Positions 25,796 through 34,133 of a DNA stretch of 64,000 nucleotides are shown here, in pieces. Origin of the DNA: Devosia sp. (lineage in GTDB: Bacteria; Pseudomonadota; Alphaproteobacteria; Rhizobiales; Devosiaceae); the NCBI RefSeq assembly GCF_017744655.1, contig NZ_JAGIAW010000006.1:186001-250000 (forward strand). The letters are read 5' to 3'. Every line of letters begins with the position of its first letter. The stretch's first letter is position 1. The notes beneath the pieces were generated by a model. That model had not been told where the DNA came from and did not search any database. It worked only from the letters and a program-made list of their open reading frames with translations. Made by a program: the position numbers and the translations under genes.

Positions 25796-26689
25796 ATGAA
25801 GAAGCGCGTCATTATCGATACTGACCCGGGCCTCGACGACGCCCTGGCCATCCTGTTCGCGTTGGGCAGTGACAAGTTCGACGTGCTTGGCATCACCACG
25901 ATTGCCGGCAATATCGGGCTTGATCGCACCACCGCAAACGCAGGTGGCCTGCTCGCCTTCATGGGGCGTGGCGACATTCCGGTTATCCGGGGCACCGATA
26001 TCCCGCTGACGCGTGAATTGCAGGATCTCGTCGCCATCGTGCATGGCATGGACGGACTCAAGGGCGTCACGCTGCCCGACGCTACCAGCGCTCCGCTCAA
26101 TGGCGCGCCGGACTGGATTGCCCGCACGCTGGCCGAGGCTGCGCCCGGCAGCATCGACATTCTGGCGCTTGGCCCGCTGACCAACATCGCCCATGTGGTG
26201 ACAGAGCATCCCGAAGTCGTCGATCGCATCGGCGAGATCATCGTCATGGGCGGAGCCGTCCACGCGCCGGGCAATTCCGGTCCCAGCTCCGAGTTCAACT
26301 TCGCATCGGACCCAGAGGCGGCCTCGGTGGTTATCGGCAGCCCGGTCAAGGTCACGATCATTCCGCTCGACGTCACCCGTCAGGTGCGCGCCGATCTCAA
26401 CTATGTCGCGGCAATGCCAGATACGCCGCATGGCCGGCTGGCACGCGAACTGCTCGGCGTCTATCTCCACAATGGTCGCGAAAGCCGCCCGCTGCATGAT
26501 CCCTGCGTCATGCTGGCAGCCGTGGACGCGAGCATTTTCAGCATCGAGAACATGAAGCTCGATATCGATCTCGGCGATGATCCCGATGCCGGGCGCCTGC
26601 TGGTTGATCGCCGAGGCATGCCGGTCGACGTGGCGCTCGGCGTCGATACCGAGCGCGCCCTGGCGCTGTTCCGCACCGGCTTCGTCTGA
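25796..26689 (+). CDS. Inosine-uridine-type nucleoside hydrolase
   Basis: 297 residues, the normal family length. The calcium-binding Asp cluster DTDPGLDDALAI is at residues 8-19; GPLTNIAHVV, NFASDPEAA and HDPCVMLA (late Asp/His) complete the active site. It hydrolyses the N-glycosidic bond of nucleosides to base and ribose. It starts 4 bases after the amidohydrolase, so the two form a natural nucleoside-to-base-to-deaminated-base pair. Confidence 0.92.
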   Translation: MKKRVIIDTDPGLDDALAILFALGSDKFDVLGITTIAGNIGLDRTTANAGGLLAFMGRGDIPVIRGTDIPLTRELQDLVAIVHGMDGLKGVTLPDATSAPLNGAPDWIARTLAEAAPGSIDILALGPLTNIAHVVTEHPEVVDRIGEIIVMGGAVHAPGNSGPSSEFNFASDPEAASVVIGSPVKVTIIPLDVTRQVRADLNYVAAMPDTPHGRLARELLGVYLHNGRESRPLHDPCVMLAAVDASIFSIENMKLDIDLGDDPDAGRLLVDRRGMPVDVALGVDTERALALFRTGFV

Positions 26690-27859
26690 TCAGGCCGACA
26701 GTTCCTGTTCCACCAACGTCGCCCAGAAACGGGCGCCGGTGAGAATGGCGTCGTCGTTGAAATCGTAGCGCGAATTGTGGTGCAGCGCGCCATCGACGGC
26801 CGGCCCATTTCCCAACCAGACATAGGCGCCCGGCGCTTCGGCGCCGAAGTATGCAAAATCATCGCCCGCGGTCGAGGGTGGGAAATCGGTGACAACCGGC
26901 CGGCCCGTCGCTGCCTGCGCGGCCTTCAGCGCACGGGCGGTCGCGTCACCATCATTCACCACGGGCGGAATGCGGCGCAGGAATTCGTATTCGACCTCGA
27001 TGCCGAATGTCACCGCAACACCCCGCGCGATATTGCCAATCTCCAGCTCAAGCTGATCGCGCACATCGGCGCGATAGGCCCGCGCGGTGCCGCCAATCCG
27101 GACCACATCGGGAATCACATTGAGCGCCTTAAAGTCTCCAGCTTCGAGCGCACAGGCACTGACCACCGCAGGCTGCAATGGATCGACCACGCGGGCGACG
27201 ATGGTGTGGATGGCCGCGAGGAAGTGACCCGCCGCCGTCACGGCATCGCGGCCCAGATGCGGCTTGGCGCCGTGGGTACCGACACCCTTGAAGGTAACCG
27301 TCCAGCTATCGGACGAAGCCAGTTGGGGGCCTGCCACCACGGCCATTTCGTCGGTGGCGAGACCCGGCATGTTGTGGAGGCCATAGACGGCATCCACCGG
27401 GAATTGCTCGAAGAACCCCTCGTCCACCATGGCCTTGGCGCCGCCTCTGCCCTCTTCCGCCGGCTGGAAGATGAAGTGCACGGTGCCCGAGAAATTCTTC
27501 GTCCGCGCCAGATGGCGGGCAGCGGCAAGAAGCATGACGGTGTGGCCGTCATGGCCGCAGGCGTGCATGGTGTTGGGCGTGCCGGACTTATAGGGACGAT
27601 CCGCCAGTTCGGGCATGGCGAGTGCATCCATGTCGGCGCGCAACGCAATGCGCCGGGTGCCGTCACCGATTTTGAGCGTGCCCACGAGACCGGTTTTCCC
27701 GAGCCCACGATGCACTTCAATGCCCGCCTCTTCGAGTTTTTCCGCGACAATGGCGCTGGTGCGGACTTCCTCGAAGCCCAGTTCGGGGTGGGCATGAAAG
27801 TCGCGGCGCAGCGCCGTCATGGCTTCGAGTTCGAAGGGATCGTTGCTGCGCGATTGCAT
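26690..27859 (-). CDS. M20 family amidohydrolase (hippurate hydrolase-like)
   Basis: About 389 residues if started at ATG 27859; the frame extends to a GTG at 27907 and the start is not certain because neither has a strong ribosome-binding site. M20D signatures: MHACGHDGHTVML (metal Cys and His), FQPAEEGRGGAKAM (Glu pair), GLHNMPG and LHHNSRYDFND (late His). These enzymes hydrolyse N-acyl or N-carbamoyl amino acids and related amides. Its stop abuts the convergent nucleoside hydrolase stop with no gap. Substrate not known; an N-carbamoyl compound would fit a nucleobase pathway. Confidence 0.88.
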   Translation of the reverse strand: MQSRSNDPFELEAMTALRRDFHAHPELGFEEVRTSAIVAEKLEEAGIEVHRGLGKTGLVGTLKIGDGTRRIALRADMDALAMPELADRPYKSGTPNTMHACGHDGHTVMLLAAARHLARTKNFSGTVHFIFQPAEEGRGGAKAMVDEGFFEQFPVDAVYGLHNMPGLATDEMAVVAGPQLASSDSWTVTFKGVGTHGAKPHLGRDAVTAAGHFLAAIHTIVARVVDPLQPAVVSACALEAGDFKALNVIPDVVRIGGTARAYRADVRDQLELEIGNIARGVAVTFGIEVEYEFLRRIPPVVNDGDATARALKAAQAATGRPVVTDFPPSTAGDDFAYFGAEAPGAYVWLGNGPAVDGALHHNSRYDFNDDAILTGARFWATLVEQELSA

Positions 27860-27932
27860 TGGCCTGCTCGTCTTGTCATAGGATCGGTGGAGAACCTTTG
27901 CTTGCACCGCATCATTGAATCAAGGACTTGGC

Positions 27933-28619
27933 GTGAGTTTCGAGCCGCATGAATTCTGGCAGGCCTTTGCCGCGCCCGGTACCCATGAGCAAAACCCGGC
28001 TGACGGGCATCTGGGCTTTTATCCCGCGCCCCTCGCCGACGGTCGGCAATTGCCGCTGCCGCTGCGGGTCTTGCCTGGCGATGGCAAATCGGCGGTCGCC
28101 TCGCTGATCCTCAATCAGGCGAGTTTCGCGGTCGAAGACGGCCTTGCGGCAGCACTTGCTGCATTGCTCAGGACCAAGGATATCGACGTCGTCATCGGTG
28201 TGCCAACGCTCGGCCTGCCGCTCGCCTCGAATGTGGCGCGCCGGCTCGGCCATACGCGCATGGTGCCGCTCGGGACCTCGCGCAAATTCTGGTATCGGGA
28301 CGATCTTTCCGAGCCGATGAAATCCATCACCAGCCCGAAGGCGAGCAAGACCCTCTACGTCGATCCGCGCATGCTGCCGCTGCTGCGAGGCAAGCGCGTG
28401 GCCGTGATCGACGATGTCATCAGTTCCGGCCAGTCGATGGGCGCTGTTCTCCGCCTTCTGCACAAGGCCGAGATCGAGCCTGCTGTTATCGGTTGCGCCA
28501 TGCTTCAAGGCACGAATTGGCAGGAGCCGCTGGCGCAATGGCGCGACCGGATCGTCGCGCCCCTGGCGTCACCGCGCTTCACACTCAACGAAAACGAGCG
28601 CTGGACACCGGTCGCTTAG
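27933..28619 (+). CDS. Phosphoribosyltransferase-family protein
   Basis: 228 residues from GTG 27933, chosen for an AAGGA ribosome-binding site 6 bases before it. The PRPP-binding motif VAVIDDVISSGQS is near residue 160, preceded by VIGVPTLGLPLASNVARRLG. The C-terminus does not match a named purine or pyrimidine PRTase that I recognise. It could salvage a base released by neighbouring hydrolases. Divergent from the M20 gene and overlapping the convergent creatininase gene by 4 bases. Confidence 0.8.
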   Translation: MSFEPHEFWQAFAAPGTHEQNPADGHLGFYPAPLADGRQLPLPLRVLPGDGKSAVASLILNQASFAVEDGLAAALAALLRTKDIDVVIGVPTLGLPLASNVARRLGHTRMVPLGTSRKFWYRDDLSEPMKSITSPKASKTLYVDPRMLPLLRGKRVAVIDDVISSGQSMGAVLRLLHKAEIEPAVIGCAMLQGTNWQEPLAQWRDRIVAPLASPRFTLNENERWTPVA

Positions 28620-29410
28620 TCCCAGCGCTCGCCGGGCAACGGCATGGCTTCGATCTCGCGGAGGACTTCGATCATGCCGGCCACATTGGCTTCGGCGATC
28701 GTCTTGCCCTTCTCTGCCGTGGCGATAGACGCATCGCCCACCGCGCCTGACGGGTTTACGTCGGACGCGATCCAGGCATAGGTGTGCCCGAAGGCGCCCG
28801 TGGGTCGCAGATACTGGAACTGTTGCTCATCGCTCGCGGCGATGGAAACAAAGTTCTCCGCCTTCGACATATCCACGAGGTGCGGCTTGAAGTGCAGCAC
28901 CAGCGACGTCTCCGCATCACCACCATGAATGCCGTGGCGGCGCTCGAGATCGCTCAACACGCCGGGCGGCGTGAAGCGCCAGCCGCTCTTGACCGCCAGC
29001 ATGCCGGCGCGAACGCGCAGCTCGCGGGCGACAATGCCCATGATCTCTTCGTTGCCGCCGTGCGAATTGATGAAGATGATCTTCTTCACCCCCGACCGGG
29101 CCACTTCGAGGCCGATCTGCGTCCAGGCGTCGATCAGGTTGGTCGCCGTGTGGGTAATCGTGCCCTTGGCCCAGATATGTTCGTTAGATTTGCCGATAGC
29201 CTGAACCGGCAGGATGCGCAGGTCCATATCCCCCGGCGCGCGCTCAATAAGCAGTTCGATCATCGATGTGTTGATGATCGTATCGGTGCCGACCGGAAGG
29301 TGCGGGCCGTGCTGTTCCACCGCCGCTATGGGCAGGATAGCTATGGTCTTGTTGGGGTCGAGCCCTTCGAATTCGTGCGCCGCGAAATCAGTCCACCAGA
29401 TCTTGCGCAT
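28616..29410 (-). CDS. Creatininase-family amidohydrolase
   Basis: 264 residues, the usual size. Metal and catalytic residues appear in order: AAVEQHGPHLPVGTD (Glu, His, Asp; residues 29-43), INSHGGNEE (His) and HGGDAETSL (Glu). The family opens cyclic amides or deformylates (creatininase, FAPy/formamide hydrolases, MftE), so the fold is certain but the substrate is not. It lies upstream of, and on a different strand from, the NMT1-type transporter, next to RidA. A ring-opening step in a purine or pyrimidine route is plausible. Confidence 0.88.
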   Translation of the reverse strand: MRKIWWTDFAAHEFEGLDPNKTIAILPIAAVEQHGPHLPVGTDTIINTSMIELLIERAPGDMDLRILPVQAIGKSNEHIWAKGTITHTATNLIDAWTQIGLEVARSGVKKIIFINSHGGNEEIMGIVARELRVRAGMLAVKSGWRFTPPGVLSDLERRHGIHGGDAETSLVLHFKPHLVDMSKAENFVSIAASDEQQFQYLRPTGAFGHTYAWIASDVNPSGAVGDASIATAEKGKTIAEANVAGMIEVLREIEAMPLPGERWD

Positions 29411-29422
29411 GTAAAAAATTCC

Positions 29423-29812
29423 TCAGGCGGGTCCGGCCGCGATGACTTCGATTTCGACGACGAATTCGGGCCGGGCAAAGCCGGAGACGATCATCAGCGT
29501 CGAGGCAGGGTATGGAGCGGCAAAGAGCGCATTGCGTACGCCCATGTATTCGGGGAGATGCTCGCGCCCCGTCACATAGGCATTGATGCGGATGATGTGT
29601 TGGAGGCCAAGCCCGGCTTCGCGGAGGATAGCCGCGACATTGTCGAAGCAGAGCTTTGTCTGGCCCGCGCAATCGGGGGGAATGGTCTTGTCGGCGGATA
29701 TGCCGAGCTGGCCGGAGCAGAACACCAGACGCTGGCCGGGCGGGACGACGATGCCGTGGCTATAGGGCGCGAATGGCGGGTGGATGTCCTTGGGGTCTAG
29801 GGCGGTGGTCAT
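29423..29812 (-). CDS. RidA/YjgF-family protein
   Basis: 129 residues. Typical segments are NVAAILREAGLGLQHIIRIN, AYVTGREHLPEYMGVRNALF and PASTLMIVSGFARPEFVVEI. The Arg in FARPE aligns with the Arg of E. coli RidA that binds the imine carboxylate. RidA-type proteins hydrolyse reactive enamines/imines; related RutC acts in pyrimidine breakdown. First gene of the two-gene leftward unit ridA-creatininase (12-base gap), which suggests it detoxifies an intermediate near the creatininase step. Confidence 0.88.
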   Translation of the reverse strand: MTTALDPKDIHPPFAPYSHGIVVPPGQRLVFCSGQLGISADKTIPPDCAGQTKLCFDNVAAILREAGLGLQHIIRINAYVTGREHLPEYMGVRNALFAAPYPASTLMIVSGFARPEFVVEIEVIAAGPA

Positions 29813-29925
29813 GGTTATCCAATGCTTGCCGGGCGAATGCTAAGCCAAAGGTAAAGCGCTTGACTAGTCCCAAAAGCCATAAATTGCACGCATGGCAGGC
29901 ATTCGCGTAAATTGCCTATTTTTTG

Positions 29926-30028
29926 GGTTCACAGGGGAACCGTGGTGCGGAATGGTGCTGCGAGGGCGAAGGAGATCGCCCGACAAATTAGCCTTGGCGA
30001 AACGACCGGGCTCAGGGGAACGCAGCAA
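29926..30028 (+). promoter_or_regulatory. Structured 5' leader of the NMT1-type transporter operon (candidate riboswitch)
   Basis: Three or four helices can be drawn: GGTTC/GGAAC(C) at 29926-29941; outer stem GCTGCG 29957-29962 with CGCAGC 30021-30026; inside it hairpin GGGCGA/TCGCCC 29964-29981 and a weaker AGCC...GGCT hairpin. The 3' strand of the outer stem lies between AGGGGAA (30014-30020) and the ATG at 30029, so its formation would block translation. The downstream gene is NMT1/THI5-family, the gene type controlled by the xanthine-sensing NMT1-motif riboswitch in alphaproteobacteria; I cannot confirm that its consensus is present. No TPP thi-box is visible. Confidence 0.45.
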
Positions 30029-31054
30029 ATGCACGCTTCAATCAAGACGACCATTCTGGCCGCCATGGCGCTCGCCGCCACGCCGGCGATGACGCTATCG
30101 GTCACGCCGGCTTTCGCGCAGGACCTCGACAAGGTCACCTTTGCCACCAACTGGCTGGCCCAGGCCGAGCACGGTGGCTACTACCAGGCCGTCGCCGACG
30201 GCACCTATGAAAAGTATGGTCTCGACGTCACCATCATGCAGGGCGGGCCGCAGTCGCCGGGCCGGCCGATGCTGGTTTCGGGCCAGGTCCAGTTCTACAT
30301 GGGCGGCGCCACGGGCGCGATCAATGCGGTCAAGGAGGGCATTCCGACCATCACACTGGCCGCGATCTTCCAGAAGGACCCCCAGATCCTGATGTCGCAT
30401 CCGGGCAAATTCGCGAGCTTCCCGGAGCTGGCGGGTGCGTCGAAGTACATCCTCAGCGCCGACGGCTTCACTTCGTACTTCAGCTGGATGAAGACCGAAT
30501 GGCCGGATTTCGTTGAAGAGAAATACGAGCCCTACCAATTCAACCCCGCCTCGTTCCTCGCCGACGATATGGCGATCCAGCAGGGCTACCTGACCTCCGA
30601 ACCCCTCGCCATCGAACGCGAAGCCGCCTTTGCGCCTGACGTGTGGCTGCTGGCCGATCAGGGATACCATCCCTATTCGACCACGATCGAGGCAATGAAG
30701 CCCTGGGTCGAAGAACACCCCGATATCGCCAAGCGCTTCGTCGAAGCCACGATCGTGGGCTGGTCGAACTATCTCTACGGCGACAATGCGGCGGCCAATG
30801 AACTGATCAAGGCCGACAATCCGGAAATGACCGACGACCAGATCGCCTATGGCATCGAGAAGATGAAGGAATACGGCATCGTCGTTTCCGGCGAAGCCGA
30901 GACCAAGGGCATCGGTTGCATGACCGATGCCGGCTGGACCGACTTCTACAATTCCATGGTCGAAGTTGGCGTCTTCGAAGCCGGTATCGATGTGAGCCAG
31001 GCCTATACGACCGAATATGTCTGCCAGGGCCTCGGCGTAGATCTCTTCAAGTAA
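30029..31054 (+). CDS. NMT1/THI5-family ABC transporter substrate-binding protein
   Basis: 341 residues from ATG 30029 (the frame is open 39 codons further upstream through the leader). Signal peptide about residues 1-30 (TPAMTLSVTPAFAQ). The NMT1 start VTFATNWLAQAEHGGYYQAV and VQFYMGGATGAINAVKEGIP fit the family that carries pyrimidines, hydroxymethylpyrimidine, purine-breakdown products or sulfonates. It delivers substrate to the SsuB/SsuC-like genes that follow after a strong stem-loop. The amidohydrolase and oxidase genes further down the operon favour a heterocyclic ligand. Confidence 0.9.
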   Translation: MHASIKTTILAAMALAATPAMTLSVTPAFAQDLDKVTFATNWLAQAEHGGYYQAVADGTYEKYGLDVTIMQGGPQSPGRPMLVSGQVQFYMGGATGAINAVKEGIPTITLAAIFQKDPQILMSHPGKFASFPELAGASKYILSADGFTSYFSWMKTEWPDFVEEKYEPYQFNPASFLADDMAIQQGYLTSEPLAIEREAAFAPDVWLLADQGYHPYSTTIEAMKPWVEEHPDIAKRFVEATIVGWSNYLYGDNAAANELIKADNPEMTDDQIAYGIEKMKEYGIVVSGEAETKGIGCMTDAGWTDFYNSMVEVGVFEAGIDVSQAYTTEYVCQGLGVDLFK

Positions 31055-31067
31055 TTTTCCAGACACC

Positions 31068-31090
31068 GGCGCGGGCAAGCCGCCCGCGCC
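31068..31090 (+). other. Intercistronic stem-loop after the NMT1-type binding protein
   Basis: Perfect 9-base-pair GC stem GGCGCGGGC / GCCCGCGCC with loop AAGCC, 13 bases after the binding-protein stop. It may shield the upstream mRNA or partly terminate, giving more binding protein than channel. Confidence 0.65.
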
Positions 31091-31118
31091 GCTCCGACCC
31101 TAGATTGGGCGCATTATT

Positions 31119-31952
31119 TTGACTGACCTAGCCACTTCTTCGCCGGCTTCAGCCGAGCAACCCGCTTCGCCACGACTGGTCGTTTCCATGCGACACGTCA
31201 GCAAGCTCTTTTCCAATGGCACGCTGGCGCTCAAGGACATGTCGCTCGACGTGCAGCGCGGCGAGTTTTTGAGCCTCCTCGGTCCCTCCGGCTGCGGCAA
31301 ATCCACCGCCCTCCGCATCATCGCCGGGCTCGGCGCACCAAGCTCGGGTGAGATCGACTGGCCCTCTTCCCAGATCAACAAGAAGGGCCTGCCCGAAGGC
31401 GATGTTGGCTTCGTGTTCCAGGAACCGACGCTGATGCCGTGGCAGACCGTGTGGGGCAATGTCTATCTACCCCTGCGCCTGCGCGGTGTTTCCAAGCGCG
31501 ACGCCGATCCGGCGATCATGGAAGTACTGGCCTCCGTCGGCCTCGCCGATTTCACCAAATCCTATCCTCGTGAACTGTCGGGCGGCATGAAGATGCGCGT
31601 CTCGATCGCGCGCGCGCTGGTGACCAAGCCAAAGCTGCTGCTGATGGATGAGCCCTTTGCGGCGCTCGATGAAATCACCCGGCAAAAACTCAATGACGAC
31701 GTACTGCGCCTCTGGCGCGAGACCGGGATCACGGTGATCTTCGTCACCCATTCCGTGTTCGAAAGCGCCTTCCTCAGCAATCGCATCGTCGTCATGCGCG
31801 CCCGCCCCGGTCAGGTCTATGCCGACCTGCCACTCATCACCTCCGCGGTGCGCGACGAGAATTATCGCACTTCGGAAGAATATCGCGCCACGACCGACAC
31901 CGTCTCGCGCGCCCTGCAGGAAGCCATCATGCGTGGAGCCCAGGCGAAATGA
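31119..31952 (+). CDS. ABC transporter ATP-binding protein, SsuB/TauB type
   Basis: 277 residues from TTG 31119; no clear ribosome-binding site, and an ATG at 31188 is an alternative start. Walker A GPSGCGKST, Q-loop GFVFQEPTLMPWQTVWGNVY, signature LSGGMKMR, Walker B LLLMDEPFAALDE and VTHSVFES are complete. Family proteins drive nitrate/sulfonate/pyrimidine-type importers. Stop overlaps the permease start by 4 bases. Confidence 0.9.
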   Translation: MTDLATSSPASAEQPASPRLVVSMRHVSKLFSNGTLALKDMSLDVQRGEFLSLLGPSGCGKSTALRIIAGLGAPSSGEIDWPSSQINKKGLPEGDVGFVFQEPTLMPWQTVWGNVYLPLRLRGVSKRDADPAIMEVLASVGLADFTKSYPRELSGGMKMRVSIARALVTKPKLLLMDEPFAALDEITRQKLNDDVLRLWRETGITVIFVTHSVFESAFLSNRIVVMRARPGQVYADLPLITSAVRDENYRTSEEYRATTDTVSRALQEAIMRGAQAK

Positions 31953-32818
31953 CCGACACCGCACCCCTACCAAATGCCTCGGCCGAAGCCGGCACCGATA
32001 GCCAGGTCGCCGTGGTCACCAATCGCTCCAGCGTGAGCGAGCGCGTGCTGTCCATCGTCATTCCGATCTTCATGGTCCTCCTCGCCATTGCAGCCTGGCA
32101 AGCGCACATCATGATCAACGAAGTGCCACGCTACATCATGCCAGCGCCGCTCGACGTGGTGACCGCGCTCTTCACCGATTGGGGCACGCTATCCCCCTCG
32201 CTGCTGGTGACGCTGCGCATCACCTTCATGGCGCTTGGCCTTGCTTTGCTGGGCGGCGTCGGCCTTGCCATCATTCTGGTGCAAAGCCGCTGGATCGAGC
32301 TGGCGCTGTTTCCCTTCGCGGTGATCCTGCAGGTGACGCCGATGATCGCCATCGCGCCGCTCCTCATCATCTACATGCCCGATACGCAATCGGCGCTGCT
32401 AACCTGCGCCTTCGTCGTCGCCTTCTTCCCGATCCTCTCCAACATGGTTGCGGGCCTCAAGAGCGTTGACCACAACCTGCTCAACCTCTTCGAGCTTTAT
32501 GGCGCGAGCCGCTGGCAGACGCTGATCCACCTCAAGCTTCCATCCTCCCTGCCCTATTTCGCAGCCGGCCTGCGCATTGGTGGCGGCCTCTCCCTGATTG
32601 CCGCCGTGGTCGCCGAATTCGCCGCGGGCTCGGCCGGCAAGGGGTCAGGTCTCGCCTTCCGCCTGCTCGAATCCGGCTATCGCCTCAACTATCCGCGTCT
32701 CTACGCGGCGCTGGTTCTGCTCATGTGCACCGGTGTCGCCATTTTTGCGCTGACCTCGCTGATTTCCTGGGCAATGCTGCACCGCTGGCACGAAAGTGCC
32801 CTCAAGCGGGAGAATTGA
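31949..32818 (+). CDS. ABC transporter permease, SsuC/TauC type
   Basis: 289 residues with an N-terminal polar stretch of about 30 residues, then six membrane segments (VLSIVIPIFMVLLAIAAW first). The coupling loop is LFELYGASRWQTLIHLKLPS. Partner of the ATPase. The amidohydrolase gene starts one base after this stop codon. Confidence 0.9.
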   Translation: MTDTAPLPNASAEAGTDSQVAVVTNRSSVSERVLSIVIPIFMVLLAIAAWQAHIMINEVPRYIMPAPLDVVTALFTDWGTLSPSLLVTLRITFMALGLALLGGVGLAIILVQSRWIELALFPFAVILQVTPMIAIAPLLIIYMPDTQSALLTCAFVVAFFPILSNMVAGLKSVDHNLLNLFELYGASRWQTLIHLKLPSSLPYFAAGLRIGGGLSLIAAVVAEFAAGSAGKGSGLAFRLLESGYRLNYPRLYAALVLLMCTGVAIFALTSLISWAMLHRWHESALKREN

Positions 32819-32819
32819 G

Positions 32820-34133
32820 GTGCCGATCACTATTCCTGCCGATGGCCACTACGCCATCACCAATGCCAGCGTGCCGGTTTCGGTGCTTGGCGATGCCACT
32901 TCGGGCGATCTCGCCAAGGTCGATATCACCATTGCTGACGGCGCGATTGCTGCCATCGACGCGGCGGGGTCGGCAACCTTGCCGCAGCAGATCGATCTCC
33001 GCGGCGATATCGTGCTGCCGGCCTTCGTTGATCTCCACACCCATCTCGACAAGGGCCATATCTGGGCGCGAAAAGAAAACCCGGATGGGACCTGGCTCGG
33101 CGCCCTGATGGCGGTGCTGAGCGACCGCGAAGCCAATTGGGCGGCGAGCGATGTCGAGCGGCGCATGGATTTCTCGCTACGCTGTGCCTATGCGCACGGC
33201 ACGGCCGCCATTCGCACCCATCTCGACATGGCCCCGCCTCAGCACAACATCACCTGGGATGTGTTTGAGGTCATGCGCGAGCGCTGGGCCGGACGGATCG
33301 AATTGCAGGGCGCTGGCCTGATGGGCCCGGACACGATCCTCGACGCCGAAAAGCTGCGGGCCGTCGCAACGCGGACCAAGGCATCGGGCGGTATTCTCGG
33401 CGGCTCCACCGCCGTGCACCCGGAAAATCCGAAAATTATGCGCAATCTCGTCGCCATTGCGGGAGAGCTGGGCCTCAACATTGACCTCCACACCGATGAA
33501 AGCCCAGACCCAAAAGCCAACGCGCTGGAGTGCCTGGCCGATGCCGTCATCGATAGCGGCTTTACCGGCTCGGTCGTTGCCGGCCATTGCTGCTCGCTTG
33601 CCGTGCAGGACAGCGACACCGCCAAGGGTGTCATCGACAAGGTGGCTCGGGCCGGCATTGCCGTCGTGTCCCTGCCCATGTGCAACATGTATCTGCAGGA
33701 CCGCGACAACAAGGATGGCGTCCGCACGCCGCGCTGGCGAGGCGTCACGCTCGTCAACGAACTCAAGGCGGCGGGGGTAAAAGTCGCCATCGCCTCTGAC
33801 AACACGCGCGACCCCTTCTATGCCTATGGCGACCTCGACGGCTTTGAAGTTTTCCGCGAGGGCGCGCGCATCCTCCATTTCGACCATCCGCAGACCGAGG
33901 CCTTCGCCTGGTCGCGCGTGGTCTCCGCTGACCCGGCCGCAATTGCCGGCTTCGGCTACAGAGGTGAACTGGCCGTCGGGGCGCCGGCTGATCTGGTCCT
34001 TTTCAAAGGCCGCACCTGGACTGAACTGATTTCGCGCCCGCAGGCCGACCGGATCGTGATCCGCGCCGGACAGGCGATCGACACCACCCTTCCCGATTAC
34101 CGTGAACTCGACGACTTGATGGGCCAATCATGA
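32820..34133 (+). CDS. Cytosine deaminase-like amidohydrolase (CodA type)
   Basis: 437 residues from GTG 32820, with GGGAG 7 bases before it; an in-frame start at 32796 lies within the permease gene. CodA-type metal motifs: DLHTHLDKGHIW (HxH), DLHTDESPD (His and Glu), AGHCCSLA (His) and IASDNTRDPFYAYGDLDGFE (Asp). CodA-family members deaminate cytosine, isoguanine, creatinine or related rings. Co-transcription with an NMT1-type importer suggests it acts on the imported ring. A second CodA-like protein is encoded at 41192; the two are clearly different sequences. Confidence 0.88.
   Translation: MPITIPADGHYAITNASVPVSVLGDATSGDLAKVDITIADGAIAAIDAAGSATLPQQIDLRGDIVLPAFVDLHTHLDKGHIWARKENPDGTWLGALMAVLSDREANWAASDVERRMDFSLRCAYAHGTAAIRTHLDMAPPQHNITWDVFEVMRERWAGRIELQGAGLMGPDTILDAEKLRAVATRTKASGGILGGSTAVHPENPKIMRNLVAIAGELGLNIDLHTDESPDPKANALECLADAVIDSGFTGSVVAGHCCSLAVQDSDTAKGVIDKVARAGIAVVSLPMCNMYLQDRDNKDGVRTPRWRGVTLVNELKAAGVKVAIASDNTRDPFYAYGDLDGFEVFREGARILHFDHPQTEAFAWSRVVSADPAAIAGFGYRGELAVGAPADLVLFKGRTWTELISRPQADRIVIRAGQAIDTTLPDYRELDDLMGQS

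Noticed and set aside
29926-30028. TPP riboswitch in front of the NMT1/THI5-family gene
   Set aside because: The conserved CUGAGA thi-box and its partner segment are not present.
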